Source: Nemertoderma westbladi (lineage: Eukaryota > Xenacoelomorpha > Nemertodermatida > Nemertodermatidae). From it: a stretch of 64,000 bases of DNA. Of the stretch, positions 56,801 to 64,000 are shown piece after piece. The stretch lies in contig JAUCBJ010007110.1 in the NCBI GenBank assembly GCA_032718475.1, positions 42,618-106,617 on the forward strand, written 5' to 3'. The notes below the pieces were generated by a model. The model was given only the letters and a program-made list of their open reading frames with translations. It did no database searches and was not told the origin of the DNA. Numbering within the stretch: position 1 is the first letter of the stretch; each line of letters opens with the position of its first letter. The position numbers and the translations under genes are program-made.

Positions 56801-57158
56801 AGTGTTAGGGTGTTTACTGAGGCTAGTCTAGTGACTTGCCTCAGATTCACCAATGGCTTTGTTGGTCGGGGTGGAACATGAGAGTAGCCTCCAACTCCAG
56901 AATCCCTCTCCCACTCACAATCTGGCCTCCCTGGTGACCCAGGGTTTGGGCCAGAAAGGTCATCAGGAAATGGACTCAAATAATTGTTTGCCGCTCTCTC
57001 TCCAGTAGGGGGTGAGACAGGCAGCCGGTCAGGAGATAACTGACGCCTGTGAGGCCGATTGTGTCCAGTCATTCCACTGGCCTCTAGTGGCTGGACCTCC
57101 GCATTACTAATGTAATCCATAGTGGGGGTTGGGGGTGCTTTTTTGTCTAGCTTACTAG
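53853..57158 (-). mobile_element. Full-length-coding non-LTR retrotransposon (RTE-like LINE)
   Basis: A single long ORF with endonuclease and RT, and a 3' end in a short TAG tail (minus-strand GATCCTAGTAGTAGG). Two truncated copies (30.0 and 62.8 kb) share the same 3' end, which fixes that boundary. The 5' boundary is uncertain: the seven 30-bp repeats directly upstream of the start codon (57159-57366) may be its 5' UTR. A single EN-RT ORF with a microsatellite tail suggests an RTE-type clade, tentatively. It sits in intron 1 of the zinc-finger gene in the same orientation. Confidence 0.9.
53893..57120 (-). CDS. LINE endonuclease/reverse transcriptase
   Basis: 1075 residues, ATG 57118-57120, stop at 53893-53895, no lesions. 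Residues about 1-85 are a Pro-rich leader. The AP-type endonuclease follows (VQEHR near 130, GDFNAS near 247, QIDHIL near 312, SSDHRL near 337). RT blocks run from about 620: LVPVPKKGNLTLYGSFRG, GFRKGR, FVDFFKAFDS, GVLQGDTLAPFLF and FADD near 817. The C-terminal region has VRFAGHCFRRED and LVLWQPHG. The enzyme nicks target DNA and copies its RNA at the nick. The intact frame and near-identical truncated copies suggest recent activity. Confidence 0.92.
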   Translation of the reverse strand: MDYISNAEVQPLEASGMTGHNRPHRRQLSPDRLPVSPPTGERAANNYLSPFPDDLSGPNPGSPGRPDCEWERDSGVGGYSHVPPRPTKPLVNLRQVTRLASVNTLTLGSPMRQGELTALADKLSLSAVGVQEHRMQTGQTDEVLIKDMGGGWRLALASADDSGNGGIGLLMNPTAHAALDKIDQISNRIIRCHFSCSGRLAKKFPKVVLIVCYSPTSVAPVEEVENFYQNLQAATDGVDQHAFLTFLGDFNASLHQSPTSPWVYSNSVNRNSVHLQDFISGNGLFSAGTQFKKRTGKLWTHSGPSGHKSQIDHILFRRKYRSSIQDCNAFTLRPFSSDHRLIVAKVRLSLRASRTTKSALPRHDWSSLLQQPSVRSSFTLQLSNRYEALASEAADHCEGYTAFTEAVKLAAAETVPVYPRNRKRAPWTDNKIQKCRNDLYKAQKESRLKQTTAAKNAVKAASRSLNRQYSVNLQELINQQVDAINDADDSRQSSQAWRSINLLAGRKSQPTTKVKAESPADRLNGWKAHFEKLLNNDRVLPDNFIEVKVSESVLPDIPIGDISFAEVKAAAKSIKTNRASGVDGVPPEVFKIPECLKLIYPIIVDMYRTTRVPQEMKTNKLVPVPKKGNLTLYGSFRGISLISIAAKLYNRILLNRIRDPIERLLRGNQNGFRKGRRTMEPIFALRRIIEELSKKKDRNLAVIFVDFFKAFDSVSRSRMFSILSLYGIPDEIIAAIRSVYDGSTTFVSTVDGDTEPFEVLWGVLQGDTLAPFLFIIVVDYVLRMSLDHHNDDGVMITPPTGSRSRGNPAKYLTDLDFADDLGVLSESLEGAQRLLSSLEHAASSVGLFINSRKTKILTVNFESPQQVSDRMSISSKDGMLEHVDDFCYLGSWIRKSGEDLRIRKGKAWAALNRLSRIWKSPRINRKLKVRLFRAAVVPVLLYGSPCWALTAEDTKSLDGTFTRMLRRVHCVKFNAHISNQTLYNIGGVSLVPPSLTLEQNRVRFAGHCFRREDQPVHNLVLWQPHGVNKHGGQPMTFLRRILKDTGLEDADDVVNVMGDRELWRCNFVDKPAQHS

Positions 57159-57366
57159 TTACTGGGTCCGCCGGTAGGGGGCGCTATGTTACTGGGTCCG
57201 CCTGTAGGGGGCGCTATGTTACTGGGTCCGCCGGTAGGGGGCGCTGTTACTGGGTCCGCCGGTAGGGGGCGCTATGTAACTGGGTCCGCCGGTAGGGGGC
57301 GCTATGTTACTGGGTCCGCCGGTTAGGGGCGCTATGTTACTGGGTCCGCCGGTAGGGGGCGCTATG
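57159..57366 (-). repeat. Seven 30-bp repeats carrying a CTCF-like motif
   Basis: Unit TTACTGGGTCCGCCGGTAGG plus GGGCGCTATG on the plus strand; seven copies with small variants (CCTGTAGGGG, GGTTAGGGGC, one unit lacking TAT). CCGGTAGGGGGCGCTA matches the animal CTCF core consensus (CCASYAGRGGGCRCT) at all positions but the third. The array sits about 40 bp upstream of the LINE start codon. Confidence 0.93.
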
Positions 57367-57455
57367 TTGCTGGGCCCAGCGTCACTGCACCTTAGTGCAA
57401 GACAATTATTCATTGAATTAAATAATGTTGGCCTTATTTAATTTATAAATGTAAT

Positions 57456-57794
57456 TTATAGGAAAGAATTGTAAAAATAACCATCAATTCGTTGTTGAAG
57501 TGATTTAGTCAGTGTCCAGGTCTTACCCCCGTATAAAAATACACTTTCCACTGTGGCTCGAAAGAACTTAGTCTTCAGGTGCCTGGAGTGATCTGATTTC
57601 CAGATGGTATCCATTTTTGATAGAGCTGCCCAAGCCTTTGCTTTCCTAACTTCTATGTCCTTTTTGCTACTCTCTATCCATGATCCAAGGTACTGGAAGT
57701 CGTCAACCTTCCTTAGTTGATTATTATCGATTGTTGTCAAGTTTCCATCAACATTAAAAGTCATGAATTCGGTCTTGGTAGCATTTATATGCAA
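57456..57794 (-). pseudogene. Fragment of a second LINE family (RT C-terminal part)
   Basis: 112 codons paralleling the post-FADD part of the full-length LINE: TKTEFMTFNVD, VDDFQYLGSWIESS, RKAKAWAALSKMDTIWKS, FFRATVESVFLYGGKTW. The equivalent there is KTKILTVNFE, VDDFCYLGSWIRKS, RKGKAWAALNRLSRIWKS. It is too divergent to be the same family. Both ends are truncated and it has no catalytic motif. Confidence 0.85.
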
Positions 57795-58064
57795 TCGACA
57801 ATATTACGTATATGACACCAATTTAATACCCGTTCGCATAACGTTGTTCACTTGGGAAAAATTACCCACCGCCATCAGTGAAACACTTTTCATAGGGAAA
57901 AAACACATTGGATGAAATGAAATTAAAAAAATAGTGAAATACTTCCTATTATAATATAAATTAACTTGGTAATTTTCTAGATAATTAATTTTATTATTAT
58001 TATTAATTTATAATTAGTAATAATTTAATTTAAATTATTTATTGTTGTTTACTTTATTACTTAC
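57795..58064 (-). other. 5' end of intron 1 of the zinc-finger gene
   Basis: AT-rich. The donor GTAAGTAATAAAG begins at 58064 on the minus strand. Intron 1 spans 58064-50389 (7.7 kb) and contains all repeats between. Confidence 0.85.
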
Positions 58065-59080
58065 CTGTGTGCCGTAAAAACAAGAAAGTCTTTGAAGGTC
58101 AATCCGCAGTCATCGCATACAAAGTGAATGGCGGAGCGATGAGTCTGTATGTGGGAACGAAACTCTTCAACGTCGTTGAAAGCCGTTTCGCAGGTCTCGC
58201 AGAACCGCACAGAGTCGGGGAAGAGATGGGCTCCGTTCCTGTGGGAGATGTAGTTGGCGGAATTGGAGAACTTTCTCTCGGGACATTGGGGACAGTTTAG
58301 GTCGGAACGGCATTGTCTGTTGTGCAACTCCAACTCTAGGTTACTCGGGAGCACCAGTTGGCAGACCTTACAGCGGTATTCCATCGGTTTCGTTGGATCA
58401 TCGTGGAACTTACGTTGGTGTTTCCGTAAGTTAGACTTCGAAGAATACTCCCTCCCGCAGTCGTAGCAGTAATGTCGTCTAGACAGCCCGTCCGTCTGTA
58501 AGTCCCGCTGACTGGAAACCTGCTGGGTTTTCTTCACGATTTCTGATGTTGCCGTAGGGTGGCGCTTAACGTGGGAGCGGTAAACAATCTCGTGACCAAA
58601 CACTCTCCGACAAGGCGAACACCTAAAGGTTGCCCTGGAAACACGTTGTGCTTTCTTCAACTCCGTAAAACAACTGCTTAAAACACTAGAAAGGTTTCTT
58701 TCATTTCTTTGTCTACAATGGCGTTTCAGTTCAGAATAATTATGTTTCCATTTCTGTTTGTTTGGATATTTTCGGCTTTTCTGTTTAATTAATTGTCCCA
58801 AATTAAGTGTCGGAAGACGTCGTGCTCCGTTGTCATGGATTCCAGAATCACTTGATTGTGGAGATACTTCTATCGTTTCTGATTGGTTAATATTCGTTAA
58901 ACTACCTATTGATGATAGGCTCTTGGTATCCACGGATATTGACGTCAGCGTTGATGACGTATTATCAGTGACGTGACATGGTAAATCGAGTAACAATAAT
59001 GACGTGGCGGAGGACGCATCTTTGGTGGGTTGCCTGTCTGTAGACCGCAGGGCTTTAGTGGGGACCGATTTACCTCTCAT
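58065..59080 (-). CDS. C2H2 zinc-finger gene, first coding exon
   Basis: Starts at ATG 59078-59080; an acceptor-like CTTCTAACAG lies 5 bases upstream, so a noncoding exon probably precedes it. A possible donor CAATCAG|GTAACC on the minus strand near 59467 could end that exon. After about 150 Ser/Thr-rich residues come fingers FRCSPCRRVF…, HYCYDCGREY…, YRCKVCQLVL… (last His replaced by Cys), LNCPQCPERK…, RFCETCETAF… and the first half of FVCDDCGLTF. The donor CACAG|GTAAGT at 58065/58064 splits that finger. Splicing to 50388 gives AG|G (Arg) and supplies the missing His (HRMEVH), with correct HX4H spacing. This is strong evidence that the three exons form one gene of about 1258 residues. Confidence 0.88.
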
Positions 59081-59085
59081 AGTGT

Positions 59086-60720
59086 CTGTTAGAAGGAAAT
59101 TAAATACAAACTAGCAAATATAAATTTAAAATAATAATGATTATTTGTTGTTTATAACTGAATATGTAAAAATAAAACAAATGGTCGATAAATTACACAA
59201 CAATATGGACCAGAAGTTGTAACAAATGATAATCATTGTGAGGAAAGTACGACTTTTTAGGGTTACAGTATGTATGACACACAAATATACATAGTTGATA
59301 AGTTGACATAATGTAACAAAAATATTTAATCCCAATGGCAGAAGGAGCAACCAACACATGTAAGTAGATACAGTAGTCTATAACAATATTATATTAATTT
59401 AAGAATTAGATGAAAACGGCGTATAGATATGTTCCATACAGTATAAATAGTAAGATGGTGGTTACCTGATTGTTTGCGTTGTTGCTGACACTGGTGGATA
59501 CTTAATGTAACCATAGATGTCGTCAGAGTGCCATTAAATAACAAGCAATCCTCATACAGTAGAAGCCGGTAGATAAGCTAGTAAATATAACTAAATAGAC
59601 TAAAAACAAGGAATAGCTATAAAGATACAGGGAACAGCCTGATAAAAGTACAAAGTTGAAGAACCACTCCGGGTCACACTATAACTAACTATATGCAATC
59701 TCAAGGTACTTAACTTTATATAGAGAATGAGCAGGTTGCCTGACAGACTATCTACATGCGGCGTCCTTAGGCAAATATTGTAGCAAACTCAAGAAATAAA
59801 AACGATAACGAAATATTGGTAGAGAGAATGGGGGTTAGCTGGAAGACAAACACAGAGCTCTCAAACCGTACAAACAATAATTTACCAATCCATATATGTA
59901 AAGGCTGCTACACTCCCTCACGTGATAGCTAACCTAACCTATGCATGGATTGTCAATATTCCCATCACCTATATACCTCAATGACTAACTCCTATTATCC
60001 ATTCCCAGCCATAATGGCCAGCTAGTTGGGCCCATATATCCTCTATGCCCCGGTGTGGCACTGCCTGAGAGCTCTTTCACTGGCCCCAAGGAATTCTCAG
60101 CCCATTCCTGTCCACCCCACAATAGACAATAAGTCAGCTACCATTGGCGCCCAATAGCCACAGTCACATCCTCTTCCCAGGGCCAAAGGGATTACTACTA
60201 TTGCCTGCCAGTACACAATAGATTAATTCTTAACGTGGGGAAGGTTTACCATAAAGAACATAAGACATGAGTAACCTATCGTGATAGTGAATTCCTTCTG
60301 AGATCTGTTGAGGCCGTTATGGGTAATCAATCATATAGGTGGTCTTTATATATACTGTATATATAGGTCATTCATTACCTATACGGTAGGACGTACGACG
60401 TACTAGTAGCAGTGCACCCTCCTCAATACTCTCACCTACCTGCGACTAGCTGTTATTGTTAACGCAGCATAGTAACCAACCATTATTGTTTGCAATGTAA
60501 TTGAATGTTACATCTTATTGACTGGTTCGAATAATTAATATATTTTGCAGATAGCCATCGCAGCAATCCAAGCAAAATATGGATAAACTAATATTTTTAA
60601 GCAACATATATTTTACAATCTCCACTAATAGAATGCCACCCAAAATTAGATGAATTTACACCAAAAAAGGTTATTTAGCACCAAATATATTTGTTTGTAG
60701 TACCAATTTACATCCCCCAA
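59086..60720. other. Upstream region of zinc-finger gene
   Basis: No coding region supported. Probably holds the 5' UTR exon, an intron and the promoter of the minus-strand zinc-finger gene. The segment 60000-60230 is richer in GC but shows no motif I recognise. Confidence 0.5.
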
Positions 60721-60734
60721 TTTTGAATATCTCT

Positions 60735-61690
60735 CTCCAAAAACAATTATTCATCCCAAAAAACAATAAATTATTCATCCCCAAAAACAATAAATTATTC
60801 ACCCCCAAAAAACAATTATCCATCCCCAAAAACAATTATCCATCCCCCAAAAACAATTATCCATCCCCCAAAAACAATTCTCCATCCCCCAAAAACAATT
60901 ATTCATCCCCCAAAAACAATTATTCATCCCCCCTAAACAATTATTCTACCCCCAAAAACAATTATCCATCCCCCAAAAACAATTATTCATCCCCAAAAAA
61001 CAAATATTCATCCCCCAAAAACAATTATTCATCCCCCAAAAACAATTATTCATCCCCCCTAAACAATTATTCTACCCCCAAAAACAATTATCCATCCCCC
61101 AAAAACAATTATTCATCCCCCAAAAACAATTATTCATCCCCCAAAAACAATTATTCATCCCCCAAAAACAATTATGAATTCCCCCAAAAACAAATACATT
61201 GTTCATACCCCAAAAACAATTATCCATCCCCCAAAAACAATTATCCATCCCCCAAAAACAATTCTCCATCCCCCAAAAACAATTCTCCATCCCCCAAAAA
61301 CAATTATTCATCCCCCTAAACAATTATTCTACCCCCAAAAACAATTATCCATCCCCCAAAAAGAATTATCCATCCCCCAAAAACAATTCTCCATCCCCCA
61401 AAAACAATTCTCCATCCCCCAAAAACAATTATTCATCCCCCTAAACAATTATTCTACCCCCAAAAAGAATTATTCATCCCCCTAAACAATTATTCTACCC
61501 CCAAAAACAATTATCCATCCCCCAAAAAGAATTATTCATCCCCCAAAAACAATTATTCATCCCCCAAAAACAATTATTCTACCCCCAAAAACAATTATCC
61601 ATCCCCCAAAAAGAATTATTCATCCCCCAAAAACAATTATTCATCCCCCAAAAACAATTATCCATACCCCAAAAACAATTATTCCATCTC
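60735..61690. repeat. 21-bp minisatellite, about 45 copies
   Basis: Unit AAAAACAATTATTCATCCCCC with variants (ATTCTACCCCC, ATTCTCCATCCCCC, CCCCCTAAACA). A supra-unit order recurs (for example CCCCTAAACAATTATTCTACC at 60930, 61056, 61313, 61439 and 61479). The unit is seven codons long, so open frames run through it on both strands; they are not genes. Confidence 0.95.
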
Positions 61691-62746
61691 CCTATAATAA
61701 TTACTTGTCAACCAAAAACGATTCTTCCAGCACAAAATATTTTATGGAAAATTTAATTATACAAATTCATTCATTATTTATTTCCATAAATCAAACAAAA
61801 TGTTTAAACATACCAACGATCCTCGTATGAGTACAAAACAAAGACCGAATTATAAAGTCCTGCATAATCTTGTAACATGTTCACTTTCGTTTATTGTTTT
61901 GGTTCCCCCAACACGCCTATTACCTGCTCGTTTACTAACCTGCTCCTTTAAATGCGACTTTACCTCTTTCTTTTTTTACAGAACGGGCAGTAAAGTCTTG
62001 GGTCTTGAGACGGGGGGGGGGGGGGGGGGGGGGACTGGACGCAAAACCCGCCTTGGCGAATTAATATCCCGCCTCAATGTTAAATTCACAATTTAGGGAA
62101 AGGAGCAGGTTACAGTGGCACGTTATTTTAACCAAAACAATAAACTAAACACATTAGAACAGGTTATTATTATTCTTTAATCCGCACCAGGGGCATATTA
62201 TACTGCACAAGGTTTTTTATATTAAATTAGCACACAACAAGTAAAAACGGAACTAGATTTGATAAATGTACAGTCCTACACTAAATATAAGAAACCATGC
62301 ACCTAAGAAACCATGCGCCTACTGCACACAGGTACAGAGGGTAAATAAAAAAAATCTCGAGTAAGGTCTACAAGAGTTAAAAACAATGTTCACTATTTGA
62401 TTGTTCGAGTTCAATACTCGATTCCTCAGACTCAGACTAGCGTTATTAATAAAATAATATGACAGAAAATGGGTAGACCAATTTGGCCGAAAGACGGACA
62501 TACTAGTACTGTAGGTAGACCTTCGTCGGTTTGGCGTAGCCATTTAAAAAGCATACGTGCAGTGCTGTATTGTTATAGGCAACCCGTATTCTATCATACA
62601 GTATATACGCATTCTGTGACTGCCACGGGCCCACAATGCACACCCGTATACCGGTGTGCAGTAGGCGCCAAACAAAACAGTCTTCACAGCTACCTAGGCA
62701 TTGCCTGCCCAGAGCCCTTAATAGCATGTTCGCTCTGGCGTACAGA
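61691..62746. other. No recognised gene; contains a 22-base G run
   Basis: AT-rich sequence with a homopolymer of 22 G at 62012-62033. Open frames here cross the homopolymer and are not supported. Confidence 0.5.
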
Positions 62747-63193
62747 CCACTACTACTACTACTACTAGGATCGGCATGCTGCATTGCAGCTGCATTTTTA
62801 AGAATGCTGTGCCGGCTTGTCAACAAAATTGCACCGCCACAACTCCCTATCACCCATGACATTTGCTAGATCATCCGCATCTTTAAGGCCAGTGTCCTTT
62901 AAGATGCGTCTCAAGAAAGTCATGGGCTGTCCACCATGCTTATTCACTCCATGAGGCTGCCAAAGTACAAGATTATGCACTGGCTGGTCCTCACGGCGAA
63001 AGCAATGTCCTGCAAAGCGGAGGCGATTTTGTTCTAGTGTCAAGCTTGGGGGAACCAATGGGACACCTCCAATGTTATATAGTGTCTGGTTGGAGATGTG
63101 TGCATTGTACTTGACACAATGAACCCGGCGTAGCATTCTTGTGAATGTGCCATCCAGAGATTTGGTGTCCTCAGCAGTTAGAGCCCAGCATGG
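62747..63193 (-). mobile_element. 5'-truncated LINE copy
   Basis: The last about 390 coding bases (112 codons, stop at 62798-62800) and 3' end of the same LINE family as 53.85-57.12 kb, with an expanded (CTA)n/(TAG)n tail at 62747-62768. It is almost identical to the full-length copy. The 5' truncation is exact at 63193, and the next base starts the dispersed repeat, so the LINE interrupts or borders that repeat. Confidence 0.9.
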
Positions 63194-64000
63194 TGTAAAA
63201 GCCTTTGCTGAATTGCCCCGTTATTTTTATTATCTTTTACATTAAAATACTCTGTAGTTGATTTAATAAGTGTAAGAGACCGTATTATTGCTGTATCGGT
63301 GTTTTTAGAGGATCTAAGACCTATTTCCTCCGTATGTGTACTGTGAAAGGCATATTTTATGATTCTATGGCAATTCGTGACGCAAAGGGGTGATAGCTAC
63401 TCTTGAACAGTAGTTACTATGACTACGGTTAACAGCTGACATTCATACGTGTTGATTTCCTTTGTTCTACGGCGTCTCTCAGTTCAGTCAGCCAATTAGA
63501 GCGTTTTTGTGGCTCCTTGTACAGAAAATTTCCGAGAAATGACGCAATGCCTATGTGCAGTGTTTACATTCAGTCCTGAGCCAAAGAAAGAACGGCTTGG
63601 AAGTATTTTGTGCTTTACTGTTTTTAGTCTTACACTAGTAGGTTTAATTACAAGGACATATATCCTTTAACTACCTGACTCATGGAATCACTGCTGACTG
63701 ATCATACATGCTGACTGCTGAAACATTGCAAACTCATAACAATCAGTGTTTTCATTGTTGTTTTATACTGCTATTTACCGTCAGTTCTTCATAATATGGT
63801 TGATGAATTATTATATTTGGAATAACGATAAATAACCCCGAAACCCAATATTCTTGATATACCGAAGGTAAGAGAGAAGGGTTACAGATAAACGATTGTG
63901 ACTTATATTAAAGTGGTTTGAAGTGAATCTAATGTTATTTGATAGACCCTACATGAGTCAGTCTTTGTTCCTTTTATATGTGATTAAAATCAGTGAAGAT
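63194..64000 (+). repeat. Dispersed repeat, copy 2 (runs off window)
   Basis: Homologous to 9175-10020 in the same orientation (see that entry for shared blocks). It begins exactly at the LINE junction and continues past the right edge, so its far end and any linked ORF are not visible. The conserved CCAAT box here reads AGCCAATTAGAGCG. Confidence 0.8.

Noticed and set aside
60723-61485. Asn/Pro/Ser/Lys-rich repeat proteins
   Set aside because: Frame shadows of the 21-bp minisatellite.
61800-62096. 98-codon frame crossing a 22-base G run
   Set aside because: The frame depends on the length of a homopolymer and shows no family resemblance.

Overview
The window is nuclear DNA of an invertebrate animal. 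The evidence is two BEL/Pao LTR retrotransposons (a metazoan-restricted group), several (TAG)n-tailed non-LTR retrotransposons, a C2H2 zinc-finger gene with GT/AG introns, and a broken relative of egghead/BRE-3, a glycolipid mannosyltransferase known from invertebrates. Single-copy DNA is AT-rich, while the satellites are strikingly GC-rich. I cannot name the phylum.

Layout. 1-4.5 kb: 3' part of a degenerate BEL element (+). 6.1-9.1 kb: two ORFs of unknown origin; the longer is an intact 591-residue zinc-knuckle protein with a basic tail, and the DNA just behind it recurs, diverged, at the right edge of the window (63.2-64 kb). 11.2-13.1 kb: a 63-bp tandem array flanked by short GGCGATAA arrays in opposite orientations. 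14.2-15.0 kb: a palindromic MITE-like element flanked by TA. 15.25-28.22 kb: a complete BEL element on the minus strand with 507-bp LTRs and a 5-bp target duplication. A 3.5-kb Mutator-like DNA transposon with an intact transposase is nested in its gag. 28.98-31.43 kb: two 5'-truncated LINEs; the last bases of the first have expanded into a 66-bp tandem array. 32.4-33.7 kb: an intronless egghead-like gene with two frameshifts. 33.85-46.29 kb: a 12.4-kb satellite of about 55-bp units with higher-order duplications.

46.99-59.08 kb: one C2H2 zinc-finger gene on the minus strand in three coding exons. Splice sites and reading phases fit, and both introns interrupt a zinc finger. The joined product would be about 1258 residues with about 18 fingers. 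Its first intron (7.7 kb) holds a 26-bp telomere-like minisatellite, a related 25-bp array, a full-length LINE (endonuclease plus reverse transcriptase, 1075 codons), and seven 30-bp repeats that each carry a CTCF-like motif. 60.7-61.7 kb: a 21-bp minisatellite. 62.7-63.2 kb: a truncated LINE directly abutting the second copy of the 9-10 kb dispersed repeat.

Only the zinc-finger gene looks like an intact host gene. The rest is nested mobile DNA and tandem repeats. Many long open frames in the arrays exist only because the repeat unit lacks stops, and I have not called them genes. The strongest candidates for something undescribed are the zinc-knuckle ORF with its dispersed 3' sequence, the inverted GGCGATAA arrays, the LINE-end-derived minisatellite and the CTCF-like array at the LINE 5' end. 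All family assignments are from reading motifs by eye; no search was run.
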